Assembly (NCBI GenBank): GCA_035576205.1
Contig: DATLWR010000048.1
Span: forward strand, 1-15,773
Direction of reading: 5' to 3'
DNA: 15,773 nt
Origin: DATLWR01 sp035576205
Lineage (GTDB): Bacteria; Pseudomonadota; Zetaproteobacteria; Mariprofundales; Mariprofundaceae
In this document: piece by piece, positions 15,292 to 15,773 of the stretch
Numbering within the stretch: the stretch's first letter is position 1
Layout: every line of letters begins with the position of its first letter
Translations under genes and position numbers: made by a program
Notes under the pieces: model-generated
Databases searched by the model: none
What the model was told of the DNA's origin: nothing
Seen by the model: the letters and a program-made list of their open reading frames with translations, nothing else

Positions 15292-15321
15292 GTTATACGC
15301 CGGGCGGCCACGGTTCAGCAA
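15292..15321 (-). promoter_or_regulatory. Candidate promoter for the Na/Pi cotransporter-cytochrome operon
   Basis: On the minus strand TTGCTG (15316-15321) and TATAAC (15292-15297, 5 of 6 matches) are 18 bases apart in the 89-base gap after arsS, with a leader of about 40 bases to the ATG. It would let the transporter and cytochrome be expressed apart from arsS. The evidence is a motif match only. Confidence 0.45.
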
Positions 15322-15333
15322 GCGTTTTCGCGA

Positions 15334-15773
<440 letters not shown>

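Noticed and set aside
15245..15333. Terminator hairpin between arsS and the Na/Pi transporter gene
   Set aside because: CCCGG-7-CCGGG near 15287-15304 is short, has no T-run on the minus strand, and overlaps the better-supported promoter.

Overview
The window looks like a piece of a high-GC betaproteobacterial chromosome. The Calvin-type class II aldolase, the YqiA/YihY/LemA-M48 housekeeping set and the codon choice suggest the Rhodocyclales (Dechloromonas/Azonexus-like). This taxonomic guess is an inference from gene content; no marker gene is present. Coding density is very high: the longest gap without a gene is about 170 bases (2589-2758), and I see no tRNA, rRNA, insertion sequence, phage gene or CRISPR array.

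Left part (1-4153): class II fructose-bisphosphate aldolase (fba) with a textbook intrinsic terminator, then a PhzF-family isomerase with its own sigma-70-like promoter. A YqiA-type esterase runs convergent to it, and a YihY/BrkB-type inner membrane protein diverges from the esterase. Middle part (4161-9486): a minus-strand operon of a UMF1/Atg22-like MFS permease, LemA and a membrane M48 metallopeptidase with a TerB-like tail, with a divergent SLC13/DASS anion transporter on the plus strand. Next (9530-10347) come an ECF sigma factor and a small soluble zinc-binding anti-sigma protein whose genes overlap by four bases.

Right part (10447-15773): this is the most interesting stretch. An aquaglyceroporin and an ArsM arsenite methyltransferase form a plus-strand pair. 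Facing them on the minus strand are arsS (C-terminal part of the arsenosugar radical SAM enzyme, cut by the window edge), a Na+/phosphate cotransporter with a PhoU-like tail, and a periplasmic pentaheme cytochrome c. ArsM methylates As(III) and ArsS is the radical SAM step of arsenosugar synthesis, so the locus probably carries out arsenic biotransformation. The aquaporin (As(OH)3 is a known substrate of aquaglyceroporins) and the phosphate transporter (arsenate is a phosphate analogue) would fit as transport partners. The role of the cytochrome is unknown. No arsR, arsC or arsB/acr3 is visible here; the upstream end of arsS lies outside the window and may hold them.

Three convergent gene pairs (2003/2022, 4153/4161, 12332/12343) are separated by only 7-18 bases, and none has a clear U-tract terminator.
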